64,000 nucleotides of DNA, taken from positions 28,754,510-28,818,509 of the forward strand of contig CM060068.1 of the NCBI GenBank assembly GCA_030533445.1, in the 5' to 3' direction. Shown here piece by piece: positions 12,121 through 24,902 of the stretch. A program made the translations under genes and the position numbers. Origin of the DNA: Cyprinodon diabolis. Taxonomy: Eukaryota > Chordata > Actinopteri > Cyprinodontiformes > Cyprinodontidae. The notes below the pieces were generated by a model, which searched no databases, had not been told where the DNA came from, and saw nothing but the letters and a program-made list of their open reading frames with translations. Every line of letters begins with the position of its first letter. Positions within the stretch are counted from its first letter, which is position 1.

Positions 12121-15040
12121 AAGGTCATGAAAATACCTAAACCCTGAAGGAAATCATTTCCACAATTGTAAAAAGGAGAATCAAAATAAAATTTCAGTCG
12201 CAATATAGGTTTAATATAATTCCAATTGTAAATCCAAGCACCAAGTTGTTTGTAGACTTAAAATATATACAAATAAATGAATGGAAATATATACATTTTG
12301 ATTTCAAAAACTAAAAATACAAGTTCTACACTCACACATAAGGAAGCTCTTGGCGCATCTTTTCTAATTTGATTGCTAGAATTTGCCATTGAATCAATAA
12401 TGTTTTGGTAAAATTTGGCTATTTTATAGGAATTTGTTTAATTCTGCAACATCTTCCCTAAAACTTGCCTTCATACTATGGATTGAAACTGCTGCAGTGG
12501 AATTTTTACATGTCTACATAACAGCCCTACATTCAGATATGATGCTGAGTTGATTCACCTCTGACCTTGTGTCTGGGAGGTCAGAGTGACTTAATAAGTT
12601 TTCCACTTGTGGGAAGTGAAATTTCCAGTAATTACATATGGCCACTCTGATAAGCAGGATGATCACTAAACCTTTGTTCTACCTGGTATTCCAACATCCG
12701 GGGAACAAAGATTTTTCAACATTGGTCTGGGGGTGGGGGTTGTGCTTTTATTTTAGGTTTAGTTGCACCTTCAATCAAGTAAGTTTAGGCTATATGTTCA
12801 AGACAGAGGTCGTTACCAATTATATTATTTATTCAATATTTTATTTACTATGTATTTACCTATTGGATTCCCTAAAGTGAAGTGGTTTAAGACTTAAGAC
12901 TGGTTGCGTCAGGAAGGGAATCCTAGCATAAAAACTTTGACAAATCTGAGACAGAGTCATACTGACTGAAAGGACACAAAGTATGTATGTATTTATTAAT
13001 CATTTAACTGCAAACATGAACTATCATAATTTCTCACACTATTCACTAATCAGACACTTGTTTGTAAAAAAGAAAATAAAAAAAAGATTTTTCTGCAAAC
13101 CTTGAATGCATCTTTTATAAATCCCAAATAGCAGGAATATACCTATATGAATCTTTCAGAAAACGCCCAGATCACAGAGTAAGGACTTCCATTTTTCTGT
13201 ATGGAAACTAACACGATCTGATGACTTGTCCTTACATATTTGCTCCTCTCCAGCTCATTGCATCATTTATTGTTACAGAAATAATTGGCCAATCACCAGA
13301 ACCCGCAAACGTTTTTGACGTCTGGCCTTGCCTTGTAGGGTAGAAGGATTTCAAGCAGCTTTTTTGGAAATCATAAACCCCATGACTCAGGGGTATCTAC
13401 TACACATGATACATTTTGCACTGCACAACCTCTGCATCTCTGTGCTTTAACCTGGCCGGTTCTGGGTTTGATTTACTTAACAGGTTTTTTAATGACCAAA
13501 ACTTTCTGTGGTTGTCTGCACAAAAAAAGTGCAAACATGCATTTCTCCAGCCAAAATTTACGAGGCTGACTAATGCATCTTCAAGTGTTTGGGGACTTCA
13601 CATGCCTGTTAGCCTCATTTCCTTTCCTGCTGTTGGCTTTAAATAACGCAGCAGTGAACTATTGGCTGAGATGCTGATGCTAGTGTCTCCAAAATAAAGA
13701 AACATAGATAATGTCAATTCATAAAAACGGCAGCAATGTTGCAGTTTTTAAATTACATCGGCAGGATAATGAAATGCTTTTTATGACTCCCACTAAAATA
13801 TATACCTGTTTATGTAGATATCTAAAGATGAAGTGTCTTGCTGTTTACACAGACACAACTTTAACATCTGGCCCATAATAATTTTTTTCTCTGTTTACCA
13901 ACCGGCATACTAATTTTACGCGTATGCAACAAGCAATTAACCTGACGCACCAGATGGTCTGCTATACTGAACCACCTGGGAGATAATCGACAAAAACTGC
14001 CGGCACTTTCAAAGACATTTTTGTCAAAGAGCAAAATTATTAGAAATGCCCAGCAAAGCCATACATCTGTTGTTTTTCTTTGTAATGAACTGACAGCAAA
14101 AACTTCCTTATAGAAGATTTTATACAGAATTTAAACCAGATGGAGAAAAAAATATAAAAATTATCTAACCTTTATCAATAGAAATATTCTCCCTGTTATT
14201 GTCATATTTTCATAAGGGACATGTAAAGCCCAAACTGGAATAAAGTTGCTGAACAATGTGGTTCTCAGTTCATTACATATTTATGCTGCACGAAAACAGG
14301 GCATCATGAATTATCAAATAACAGCTTCTCTGCGTTTGTCATGGAGCTTGAAGTAAAGTGGAAAAAAGTTGCAGTTAAATTGCAAACGATGCCATCAAAT
14401 ATGTTGTCCGGTAAAAGTAGTAAAAAAAAAAAAAAACAATTTCTTAAAATTATATTACTCCTCTAGAAAAGAAACCAACGAAAAAACATTATGGCACAGA
14501 AATAAGATATAATTTTTATTGATTCTTCTAAACACATTTGACATGTTTTCATTGACTGTGGAGGATGCTCTACCCTTCACACTAAAGGATAAACATTTCC
14601 ATGAATCGTCCCTTAAACAGAATTACATGCTGCCCTAAACATCTCTTAAGGGCCATGAGACTAGAAAATAAACTGTAATATCCCAGTCCCTGCGTATTCT
14701 GCTTCAGCCTCCTCCAATATTCTCACTGTTCAGTTGAAGGTACAGACCTCAAAGCTACAGCCGCTCCCCGTCTCTGAGAAAATTCCCTTCATGCTGCCCT
14801 GCTGAAAAACCAGTGAGAGAACAGCCATGTTCTGAATACCTTAATCAGAGCCACTTTGAAACATGTATCAAGCTACAGCGGTTCTGTGTTCGACTTTCTG
14901 CTTTGGCTCAGAAAATGTTGAAGCAACTTTATGCTGACAGAAAGAAACAAAAAACAAAGCGTAACATAAAAAGGTTCAAAGACTTTAATTTTAATACTAA
15001 CAATGTATAATTATTATCAATAATTCACAACGCGTAGATA
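12121..15040. other. Noncoding, no gene seen
   Basis: AT-rich sequence with scattered homopolymers. Open frames such as 12638-12880, 13416-13646 and 14813-15010 have no recognisable domain. Confidence 0.35.
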
Positions 15041-15330
15041 TACAGGTGCTGGTCATAAAATTAGAATATCATGAAAAAGTAGATTGATTTCAGTAATTCC
15101 ATTTAAAAAGTGAAACTTGTATATTATATTCATACATTACATACAAACTCATATATTTCAGATGTTTATTTTGTTTAATTTTGATGATTACAAATGACAA
15201 CAAATGAAAATCTCAAATTCATCATATCAGAAAATTAGAATATTACTGAAGACCAATAAAAACAAAGGATTTATAGAAATGTTGGCCAACTGAAAAGTAT
15301 GAACATGAAAAGTATGAGCATGTACAGCAC

Positions 15331-16335
15331 TCAGTATTTAGTTGGGCCTCCTTTGGCCTGTATTACTGCAGCAATGCGGCGTGGCATGGAGTCGATCAGT
15401 CTGTGGCACTGCTCAGGTGTTATGATAGCCCAGGTTGCTCTAAAAGTGGCTTTTAGCTCTTCTGAATTGTTGGGTCTGGTGTATTGCATCTTCTTCTTCA
15501 CAATACCCCATAGATTTTCTATGGGGTTAAGGTCAGGAGAGTTTGCTGGCCAATTAAGAACAGGGATACCATGGTCCTTCAACCAGGTACTGGTAGCTTT
15601 GGCACTGTGTGCAGGTGCCAAGTCCTGTTGGAAAATGAAATCTGCATCTCCAAAAAGTTGGTCAGCTGCAGGAAGCATGAAGTGCTCTAAAACTTCCTGG
15701 TATGTGGCTGCGTTGACCCTGGACCTCAGAAAACACAATGGACCAACACCAGCAGATGACATGGCACCCCAAACCATCACTGACTGTGGAAACTTTACAC
15801 TGGACTTCAAGCAACGTGGATGAAGTGCCTCTCTTCTTTTCCTCCAGACTCTGGGACCTTGATTTCCAAAGGAAATGCAAAATTTACTTTCATCAGAGAA
15901 CATGACTTTGGACCACTCACCAGCAGTCCAGTCCTGTTTCTCTTTAGCCCAGGCAAGACGCTTCTGACGCTGTCTGTGGTTCAAGAGTGGCTTGACACAA
16001 GGAATGCGACAGCAGAAACCCATGTCTTTCATACGTCTGTGTGTGGTGGTTCTTGAAGCACTCACTCCAGCTGCAGTCCACTCTTTGTGAATCTCCCCCA
16101 CATTTTTGAATGGGTTTTGTTTCACAATCCTCTCCAGGGTGCGGTTATCTCTCTTGCTTGTACACTTTTTTCGACCACATCTTTTCCTTCCCTTCGCCTC
16201 TCTATTAATGTGCTTGGACACTGAGCTCTGTGAACAGCCAGCCTCTTTAGCGATGACCTTTTGTGTCTTGCCCTCCTTGTGCAAGGTGTCGATGGTCGTC
16301 TTTTGGACAACTGTCAAGTCAGCAGTCTTCCCCAT
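15331..16335 (-). CDS. Tc1-family DDE transposase, intact ORF (outer element)
   Basis: A 334-codon cut-and-paste transposase that binds its own TIRs and integrates at TA. The start MGKTADLT at 16335 is chosen because Tc1 proteins begin MGK; the frame stays open 12 codons further upstream. Residues 1-45 form the first helix-turn-helix (QKVIAKEAGCSQSSVSKHIN), then comes a basic GRKRCGRKK linker, and about 65-110 the second DNA-binding subdomain. The catalytic core has D148 (FSDES), D238 (FQQDLAPAH) and E273 ([11 protein letters not shown]), with 34 residues between the last two (DD34E). The C-terminus AKGGPTKY is typical. Length is near the usual 340. No frameshift or stop is present, so recent activity is plausible; activity itself is not shown. 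Confidence 0.93.
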   Translation of the reverse strand: MGKTADLTVVQKTTIDTLHKEGKTQKVIAKEAGCSQSSVSKHINREAKGRKRCGRKKCTSKRDNRTLERIVKQNPFKNVGEIHKEWTAAGVSASRTTTHRRMKDMGFCCRIPCVKPLLNHRQRQKRLAWAKEKQDWTAGEWSKVMFSDESKFCISFGNQGPRVWRKRREALHPRCLKSSVKFPQSVMVWGAMSSAGVGPLCFLRSRVNAATYQEVLEHFMLPAADQLFGDADFIFQQDLAPAHSAKATSTWLKDHGIPVLNWPANSPDLNPIENLWGIVKKKMQYTRPNNSEELKATFRATWAIITPEQCHRLIDSMPRRIAAVIQAKGGPTKY

Positions 16336-16543
16336 GATTGTGTAGCCTATAGAACTAGACTGAAAGACCATTTAAAGGCTTTTGCAGGTGGTTTGAGTTA
16401 ATTAGCTGATTAGAGTGTGGCACCAGGGGCCATCAATTTTGAACCTTTTCACAATATTCTAATTTTCTGATATGATGAATTTGAGATTTTCATTTGTTGT
16501 CATTTGTAATCATCAAAATTAAACAAAATAAACATCTGAAATA

Positions 16544-17791
16544 CACTATATTGCCAAAAGTATTTGCTCACCTGCCTTGACTCACATATGAGCTTAAGTG
16601 ACATCCCGTTCCTAATCCATAGGGTTCAATATGACGTCGGTCCACCCTTTGCAGCTAGAACAGCTTCAACTCTTCTGGGAAGGCTGTCCACAAGGTTTAG
16701 GAGTGTGTTTATGGGAATTTTTGACCATTCTTCCAGAAGCGCATTTGTGAGGTCGCACACTGATGTTGGACGAGAAGGCCTGGCTCTCAGTCTCCGCTCT
16801 AATTCATCCCAAAGGTGTTCTATCGGGTTGAGGTCAGGACTCTGTGCAGGCCAGTCAAGTTCATCCACACCAGACTCTGTCATCCATGTCTTTATGGACC
16901 TTGCTTTGTGCACTGGTGCACAGTCATGTTGGAAGAGGAAGGGGCCAGCTCCAAACTGTTCCCACAAAGTTGGGAGCATGGAATTGTCCAAAATGTCTTG
17001 GTATGCTGAAGCATTCAGAGTTCCTTTCAATGGAACTAAGGGGCCAAGCCCAGCTCCTGAAAAACAACCCCACACCATAATCCCCCCTCCACCAAACTTT
17101 ACACTTGGCACAATGCAGTCAGACAAGTACCGTTCTCCTGGCAACCGCCAAACCCAGACCCGTCCATCAGATTGCCAGATGGAGAAGCGCGATTCGTCAC
17201 TCCAGAGAACGCGTCTCCACTGCTCTAGAGTCCAGTGGCGGCGTGCTTTACACCACCGCATCCGACGCTTTGCATTGCACTTGGTTATGTATGGCTTGGA
17301 TGCAGCTGCTCGACCATGGAAACCCATTCCATGAAGCTCTCTGCGCACTGTTCTTGAGCTAATCTGAAGGCCACATGAAGTTTGGAGGTCTGTAGTGATT
17401 GACTCTGCAGAAAGTTGGCGACCTCTTCGCACTATGCGCTTCAGCATCCGCTGACCCCGCTCCGTCAGTTTACGTGGCCTACCACTTCGTGGCTGAGTTG
17501 CTGTCGTTCCCAAACACTTCCATTTTCTTATAATACAGCTGACAGTTGACTGTGGAATATTTAGGAGCGAGGAAATTTCACGACTGGATTTGTTGCACAG
17601 GTGGCATCCTATCACAGTTCCACGCTGGAATTCACTGAGCTCCTGAGAGCGACCCATTCTTTCACAAATGTTTGTAAAAACAGTCTGCATGCCTAGGTGC
17701 TTGAATTTATACACCTGTGGCCATGGAAGTGATTGGAACACCTGATTCCAATAATTTGGATGGGTGAGCAAATACTTTTGGCAATATAGTG
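16544..17791 (-). mobile_element. Tc1/mariner transposon (inner), nested in the outer element's TIR
   Basis: A 1248-bp element with TIRs CACTATATTGCCAAAAGTAT at 16544 and the complement ending at 17791. It is flanked by duplicated TA (16542-16543 and 17792-17793). Removing the element and one TA gives CTGAAATATATGAGTTTG, which is exactly what the outer element's other inverted repeat reads at about 15149-15166. The pre-insertion site is therefore known to the base. Confidence 0.96.
16626..17657 (-). CDS. Tc1-family DDE transposase, intact ORF (inner element)
   Basis: A 343-codon transposase starting [10 protein letters not shown] at 17657. The frame is open upstream of this ATG through the TIR into the outer element, but Tc1 proteins start here. 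Residues 1-50 carry the first helix-turn-helix ([20 protein letters not shown]), then an AT-hook-like GRPRKL at about 59-64 and a second DNA-binding subdomain to about 112. The DDE core is D154 (WSDESRF), D245 (FQHDCAPVH) and E280 ([11 protein letters not shown]), again DD34E. A glycine-rich [12 protein letters not shown] lies at 189-200, as in Tc1 proteins. It has only modest similarity to the outer transposase, so this is a different Tc1 family. There is no internal stop. Confidence 0.95.
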   Translation of the reverse strand: MGRSQELSEFQRGTVIGCHLCNKSSREISSLLNIPQSTVSCIIRKWKCLGTTATQPRSGRPRKLTERGQRMLKRIVRRGRQLSAESITTDLQTSCGLQISSRTVRRELHGMGFHGRAAASKPYITKCNAKRRMRWCKARRHWTLEQWRRVLWSDESRFSIWQSDGRVWVWRLPGERYLSDCIVPSVKFGGGGIMVWGCFSGAGLGPLVPLKGTLNASAYQDILDNSMLPTLWEQFGAGPFLFQHDCAPVHKARSIKTWMTESGVDELDWPAQSPDLNPIEHLWDELERRLRARPSRPTSVCDLTNALLEEWSKIPINTLLNLVDSLPRRVEAVLAAKGGPTSY

Positions 17792-17906
17792 TATATGAGT
17801 TTGTATGTAATGTATGAATATAATATACAAGTTTCACTTTTTAAATGGAATTACTGAAATCAATCTACTTTTTCATGATATTCTAATTTTATGACCAGCA
17901 CCTGTA

Positions 17907-18350
17907 TATATATATGTATATATAAAAAACATAATACAGAACAAGTAAGATAATCAGATAAGATGAAAAGTAAAGGGCTCATTCTAAAAATCGAGTTTTA
18001 TCTTTATCATTTCTGGACACTAACTTCCAGCCCAGCCTTGTTTTGGATCAAATAGAAACCTTATAAAAATATTAAGTCCTAATGCATGTAAGTGTGTTAT
18101 ATGTGAGAAAGTAAAGCTGTGTTTTTTACATAATCCCCCTTGCAGCACTTCCGGCAGATAGTTACAAACAATCCCGGCAAGGTCCAAAAATAAAAGATTC
18201 GATCATGCCAATAAATTGCCACTTCCCTAAAACATTGAACTTCCCTAAATTTATTAAGTATTTTCTTGCAATTTATTTATGGCACTTTCATGTTTCTTAA
18301 ATTCATGTTATTTACTTCCTAGATATTCCTTCTGTCTTTTTAATTGTATG
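17907..18350. other. Short noncoding gap
   Basis: A short TATATATGTATATATA tract follows the outer Tc1 element, then plain AT-rich DNA. Confidence 0.4.
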
Positions 18351-18675
18351 GGCTTCACGGTGGAGGAGTGGGGCAATCGCCTTGTAAGGAGGTTCTGGGT
18401 TTGATTCCCGGCTGTTCTGCATTTAGTTTGCATGTTCTTCCTCTACCTGCTTGGGTTCTCTCCAGGTACTCCAGCTTCTTCCCACAGTCCAAAAGCATGA
18501 CTGTTAGGTTGACTGGCTTCTCTAAATTCTACTTAAGTGTGAGTGTGTCCATAGTTTTGAGTCTCTGTGTTGCCCTGCGACAGACTGGTGACCTGTCCAG
18601 GGTGTACCCCCCTCTTTCGCCAACAGTCTGGCACTGACCCAACAATAACTCTGACAGAATAAGCCGGATAAGATT
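18351..18675 (+). repeat. SINE-like retroposon (fish family with GGTTTGATTCCCGGC box)
   Basis: It starts GGCTTCACGGTGGAGGAGTG and carries a B-box-like GGGTTTGATTCCCGGC at about 18400. It continues through CCACAGTCCAAAAGCATGAC and GACTGGTGACCTGTCCAGGG to ATAAGCCGGATAAG. I recognise this order from a very common teleost retroposon whose full copies end in (GGAT)n. The tail is missing here. The related split copy at 54935/56187 keeps it. Confidence 0.65.
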
Positions 18676-20103
18676 TTTTTTTATTTTATTTTCTTCGCAA
18701 CCTTTATTTACTTTACATTTAAGTGTTTTTCCTCTGACAGGCATGGTTCATGTCCCCAGTAGTTCCTTGTGCATTGTTCTCTCCCTCTAAATGCTGAGAT
18801 CTCTTATCACAAAACATCGTCAGAAACGAGAAGTTAACCAAACATTCCTTTCCAATGCGGATATGTTTTGCTTATTTAACAACCTATCACACGGTTTTGT
18901 CTGATGATGGCAAACTGATTGTCCTATTATACAATAAGAGTCTAATAACAGACTTGGACAGTTTTATGGCTGTAAGGTAACCTCCCTTGTAGTGTTGATG
19001 GAAAAACTATCCAAACCAGCTTTGTTTCTTTTTGCGTGCTACGCAGTACTACTAATCAGTCTAATAAGGATAAAAACAGGATCAATTGTAAGTACAAAGT
19101 ACCTATAATGTAACTGTCACAATCATTGTGATTTCTTTGATATCAATAATCATATTTTAGTGATGACTTTTAAACCAGAGAGGAAGTCAAGACCAATAGT
19201 TTGAAGGAGAAGATCTATGATCAAAACCAAACCTTATCGAGAGCATTTTCAAGACAACTGCTGAGAACTTAATCATCCAACTGCTGTTGAAAAAGTTAAA
19301 AAAAGAGGCTGAAATGTCAAGGTTTTCAATGTTAATTTTTCTGCATTTGAGTGCAGCAAGACTACAGAATGGCTGCAGAAAACTAGTTACATGTACTTTA
19401 ATCACACATTCTGGCTATGATTGTAATTATTAAGCTTTTGCTACAGGCTCTGGTGACTCTTCTTGCTATGAGGATCACAGTCTAGAAACCATGTATTGTT
19501 CTCAATGCCTGGTTTACATGGCAAGAATACAAACTTGTGTGATTTAGTTTATCAAACCAACCAGTTTACCGAACCAACCAGTGCACTAAACCAAGCAACA
19601 CAAATATTTGGATTAAGGTAAACACATCAGATTTTTTGTGTTATTCCTGCTGCTCCCATATTTGGGATTGTCACAGTCCATGCTCAAAGACTTGATAAAG
19701 TTTTTACACGAGATGCGCTCCTGACATAAGCAGTATTCAAATCCAAGTCTGCATTACAGCGAAGACACAAATCGAATGCAGTTATCAAATTTAATGATGC
19801 AGAATTCCGACATTTTTGTCTTTCTTCTAATTTTGTTTTCCCTTGACTTGCTACTTCTTACCTTTCTAAGAAAATGTGTTATCCTCTCCTCTGTTGCTTC
19901 TCAGGTCAGCTGCTCTTTGTGCTGCCTAAATAAAGTGGAAGCCTAAATCTTTGGGCTCATAAATTTGGGAATGATCGACCTTAGGTCTCTTGAGGGGTGT
20001 GCTCTTTGCATTTATATAATCACTGGCCACTGACACAAAACCAAAAATTTGTTTACTTTAGGTTTATTTTCCGATACTTTACTTATATTATTACCTCGAA
20101 AAC
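18676..20103. other. Noncoding, no gene seen
   Basis: AT-rich DNA. Open frames at 19187-19405 and 19997-20231 show no domain. Confidence 0.35.
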
Positions 20104-20549
20104 CCACATACTCCGTCAGCGTTCTGCTCCGCCCCGCTGCGCTCCAGACCGCCTGCACAAAGCAAAGCCTACAGCCTCCACTGTGGCTTCTGTCTGATCT
20201 GCTCTACGATCTACGCGCATGCGCGAGATGATTATATTCAAAAGCAGCAAAACATGTGGAAATGAACCAGGGTTTCCGAGGATCATTAAAAATAATTAGA
20301 ATTCATTATTTTAAATTAAGGCCTTAATTGGCACTAAAATTAATAAAATATGTTTATCGTGGCATTTATAATTCTTTAATAAAAAAAAATTTATAAAAAC
20401 TATTTCGTCAGATATATTATATCGCGATTAATTTGCGTGGAACTGATCATAAAGCCGTATGTTCGGAAAGGAAGCTCAAGGCGGAGAAAAAGCTAGAGAA
20501 ATATATATATATATATATATATATCTATATATATATATATATATATATC

Positions 20550-20580
<31 letters not shown>

Positions 20581-21396
20581 TTACATACATACAGAACTGT
20601 GCTTACAGCTCTTTCATATTTCATGTACACTAATAACTTGTGTTCATGGTTCTTGTTGATGGCATTAAAATAATTTCTAATAGCATTAAAATAGCATTAA
20701 ATTTGAGACACTCATTCCTGTATAAACCCTGTGAGCGCTTAATTTAATATGGCACATTAAAAAAATCCCACCATCATCCAGCTCAGTTCAGTTTCAGCCC
20801 AAATATTTTTTTTGTTGTAGATTTTTGTAACGGGGATAACAAGAATCATTCAAAACTGCTTTTTTTGAATGAACTTTGTTTGTTCTCTACTCCCAAACTC
20901 AGCATCTCTTTTCATTCCTGTAATAAGAAGTTTCTTTTGAATGGATTTGATTAAAGTTTAAGTCCCTCAGTATAAAATAAATATTTAGATAGAGATGAGA
21001 AATCTGCTTCCTCGTTGGTGAATAACCAATAGTTTGCATCCAATCATTTAAATAAACGGTGTTAATTTTTTTGGAATATATAAGAATTATGCTATAATTT
21101 CTATTCACCGATCTGTTGCTGCTATATTTTAATTTGACGAACCGGAATTTCTCGATGTTCTTTTTCATGTTTGGTGCGATTGTAATTGCAGATCTTGACC
21201 TGGCCGGACCGGAGCGGAGCAAAAAATAGCTGGGCTCCGTATTTTGTCGGTGACGGACGGAGAAGACGTACATGGACGGAGACGTGCGGAGGAGTAGCGG
21301 TGGATGTGGAACAGCTCTCATTGATTTACATGTAAGACAAGTACTCCGCACGACGTACGTCAGTGGGGCAGAGCGAAGCGCTGACGGAGTATGTGG
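20104..21396. mobile_element. TIR DNA element of unknown superfamily
   Basis: The left end CCACATACTCCGTCAGCG is matched by its complement at the right end (CGCTGACGGAGTATGTGG, to 21396). The similarity continues inward through CTCCGCCCC/CTCTGCCCC. Both subterminal regions are GC-rich in an AT-rich interior. A TA/GT microsatellite lies inside. No transposase fragment or clear target duplication was found. Confidence 0.5.
20500..20580. repeat. (TA)n-(GT)n compound microsatellite
   Basis: TA dinucleotides interrupted twice by TC, followed by about 11 GT units. Open frames across it (YIYIYI, then VCVCV) are artefacts. Confidence 0.95.
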
Positions 21397-22563
21397 AATC
21401 TGGGGGTTAGACTTCTTGCAATGCATCTTAAGTTACGTGGTTAAATCCAATGCCTTGGGTCTGTTCAATACCTCTGCATTGTGCAGAACTGTGGTTCACA
21501 ATGGTTGTTTGAAGTATAACAATAATATTTAAAAACTAATAGGATCAGAGACGAATGAAATGAGATAATCACTTCAATAGCATTTCTGACCTATTGGCCT
21601 GACCTATTTAGAAGCATGAATTATAAAATGCGTGAGGCTTCTGCTATTTGCATTTTTGCGGACAAAAGATTCGAAAACTAATCTGAAAAGCAATAGATAT
21701 GTTTTGTCCCTGATCTTGAAAATCACTTGATTTTTTTTCTAGGAGAGAAACGGGTATAAATACAAATACAGTGTGGGCTTCTCATTGCAAGATTTTCCTG
21801 TGAGGTGCTTCGAGAGGGCGGAAAGTAGCTGCAGTGGGTGCTGAGTGGGTGAATGAACCATTTCAACTGGGAACAAAGTATATTTTTTTATAGGCTGAGT
21901 GGAGATTTTTAGGTTGTCAGAGCCAAATCACACTTTGGGCCAACCTTTGGGACCTGGATTATCTTTTGGTTCTTCACAACCTTTTAGAGTGTAGTCATAA
22001 AAAGTAAAAAAAAATAAAATAAAATCCAACTAGAGACCAACAGTCTCTAGACTAGCAGTTTGAAGGGTACTTGACTAACTGAAAAAGATGAACTAAGATT
22101 TATACCCAAATACTGTAAAGATATACGACTGTACTAAATAGCTTCCATTCTTATTTTAAATAAGGCAGATTTCTGACGGCAACAAATTTCAGATATGTCA
22201 GAGACACTGACAAGTCCTTCATTGTAACTGCTGGGTTATGGTTCCTCAGAAAATTGTTCTAAAGATGTGCTGTCTGAGTGCATTAGAAATCAAATTCTCA
22301 GTCTTTCCCAGTGGAAGCAGTGGAAGGTAAAGTGAAGAGCCACCTGTCAGATTGTGGAAGATTTTGCACTGGCTTCTCTGCTGGAAAAGTATGACAAGAA
22401 TACTGCAATATTTTTTTATATCATATTGTTCCTCTTCTTTGCAATAAGGATGATTGCTTCTGTTTTACAGTAGGTTTCATGCACATATCTTTAAAAAAAA
22501 TGCAAAAGTTTACTGGACATCATGCCAAAAATTTAAAATTAAAAGCAAAAATCAAATAATTAA
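21397..22563. other. Noncoding, no gene seen
   Basis: Plain AT-rich DNA between two mobile elements; no repeat family recognised. Confidence 0.35.
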
Positions 22564-23185
22564 TAAGGGTGTGCAAAATAATCGTCATGACGATGCATCG
22601 CGATTCTAATTTTTGTGATCTACTGCATCGATTCTTGAAGGCAAGAATCGATTATAAAAAAAAAGTATAAACAAATAAAATACATTAATGTTTGGCGCAC
22701 ATCAGCCAAATCAAGTTGAATACAACTTCCAGTCCAGCAGATGTCGCTGCGGATGTGTTGACACCCGCTGCTTTGTGTCACAAGCATTTCCAGCCTTGGG
22801 ATACTGCGACGAGTCATATGAAATAAAACATGGAGGACACTAAGATCTTTTTGTCAGTGTGTCCACGCCAGTAATCGTAATATTTGTGTCCAGTATTTGT
22901 TTTCGTGGCAACACCTCCAAAAGTCGTTTCAATAAATACAGCTATGTATGAATGCAGTTACTTTCAGTTATGTATCATTTGAAGACACTATCCAGATCAC
23001 ACACAGCCAGTCAGCCACTGGTAAGGGCTGTATCTTTTTCCTACAGTGTTCAGTGAAAATATCGCAATGCATCGCGATGCATCGCAATATTTCAAGTATC
23101 GTGATGCATCGTGATAGAATCGCATCATGGCATGTGAATCATGATTTGAATCGAATCATGACTTCTTAGCCAATACCCACCCCTA
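22564..23185 (-). mobile_element. hAT-like MITE (TAGGGGTGGG...GTGTGCAAAATAATCG family), copy 1
   Basis: A 622-bp element flanked by a perfect 8-bp duplication ATAATTAA (22556-22563 and 23186-23193). Ends are TAAGGGTGTGCAAAATAATC at the left and ACCCACCCCTA at the right. Long stretches match copy 2 (30249-31009) in opposite orientation, including the GATGCATCG-rich subterminal repeats and the GATACAGCCCTTAC block (reverse complement). No transposase coding was found. Confidence 0.85.
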
Positions 23186-23188
23186 ATA

Positions 23189-24041
<853 letters not shown>

Positions 24042-24902
24042 ATGCTTTGTTCACACTGGACGTGTTTTGGGCAGACAAAAAGAGGTCGCTGATTCATTTT
24101 TGAAGATTGTACACATTAGGGTCAAATGCGTGCCAAGAGCACGCCCTTGAAGTGCGTCCAGTACAATGCGTCCAGATGTGTCTGATGCTTCTGCTGCTTC
24201 TGTGTTCAATGCTAGAGAGTGGCTTTGCTATATTTGCTGTAAAACGTGAATAAAAGTAGTTTAAATACATATTTAAGCGAGAAAGTCCACCTCAAAACAT
24301 TTTCTGTGCAGTCATCAAGATTACAATCCTGCCTTAAAATAATATTTCGCTGTTGCAGCCGCTCAGATCCCCACATACCGGGAGTGCATCATTGGGAATT
24401 CCCATTAGCAGCTGAGGGGTTTCCACTACTGTTTGTCGTAGCTGGAGGTAAATATTAGAGTTTATCAGGTATGTGGTACAAACTGCAGACACCAGAATAA
24501 TAAAAGCGAATATATTTTGCTGGCAGGTTTCAACATTTTAAGGTAATTTAGGCGTTAATAAACTGTTTCAGTGGAGTGATCATAGTGATCTGCATCAGAT
24601 GTGCTGTACCCGTCTCCCTGCAAGCTCCCAGATCAGCTTCTCTGATTAATTGATGTGGTGCGTTGAGCAGCAAAAGATACATTTTTCTAACAACAGCATC
24701 TGCTGCTTGTGGAGCACGTCACATGTCTCAGATGCTCATGAGGTGATGCTTCAACTGCTCAGATGAAGCAAGATAAGCTGCTCCTGCTGGTTGAGACGCA
24801 CTTCAGGACCTTTTGATGCACTTTGATGCTCATCAACCATTGACTTAGCATGTAAACCAGCTGCTTCCGCTGCTTCAATTGCGTGCAGTGTGAACATAGC
24901 AT
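24042..24902. mobile_element. Non-autonomous TIR element (ATGCTNTGTTCACACTG ends)
   Basis: The left end ATGCTTTGTTCACACTGGAC matches the reverse complement of the right end (ATGCTATGTTCACACTGCAC) in 18 of 20 bases. Subterminal regions on both sides are rich in GATGCTTCTGCTGCTTC-like motifs. There is no coding sequence. I could not fix the target duplication, so the superfamily stays open. Confidence 0.6.

Larger units (their letters stand above)
15043..17904 (-). mobile_element. Tc1/mariner transposon (outer), interrupted by a second Tc1
   Basis: The terminal inverted repeats begin CAGGTGCTGGTCATAAAATT (left) and end with its complement at 17904, each flanked by TA (15041-15042 and 17905-17906). 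The inverted repeats are about 200 bp long. Each carries two direct copies of AAAATTAGAATAT, one outer (about 15058) and one inner (about 15233), which is the IR/DR arrangement known from Sleeping Beauty-type Tc1 elements. Without the nested 1250 bp (element plus one TA) the element is about 1612 bp. Its transposase ORF is undamaged. Confidence 0.95.

Noticed and set aside
15299..17362. Plus-strand open frames over the Tc1 elements (15299-15823, 15820-16056, 16564-17334 and others)
   Set aside because: They are antisense to the two transposases and show no independent domain.
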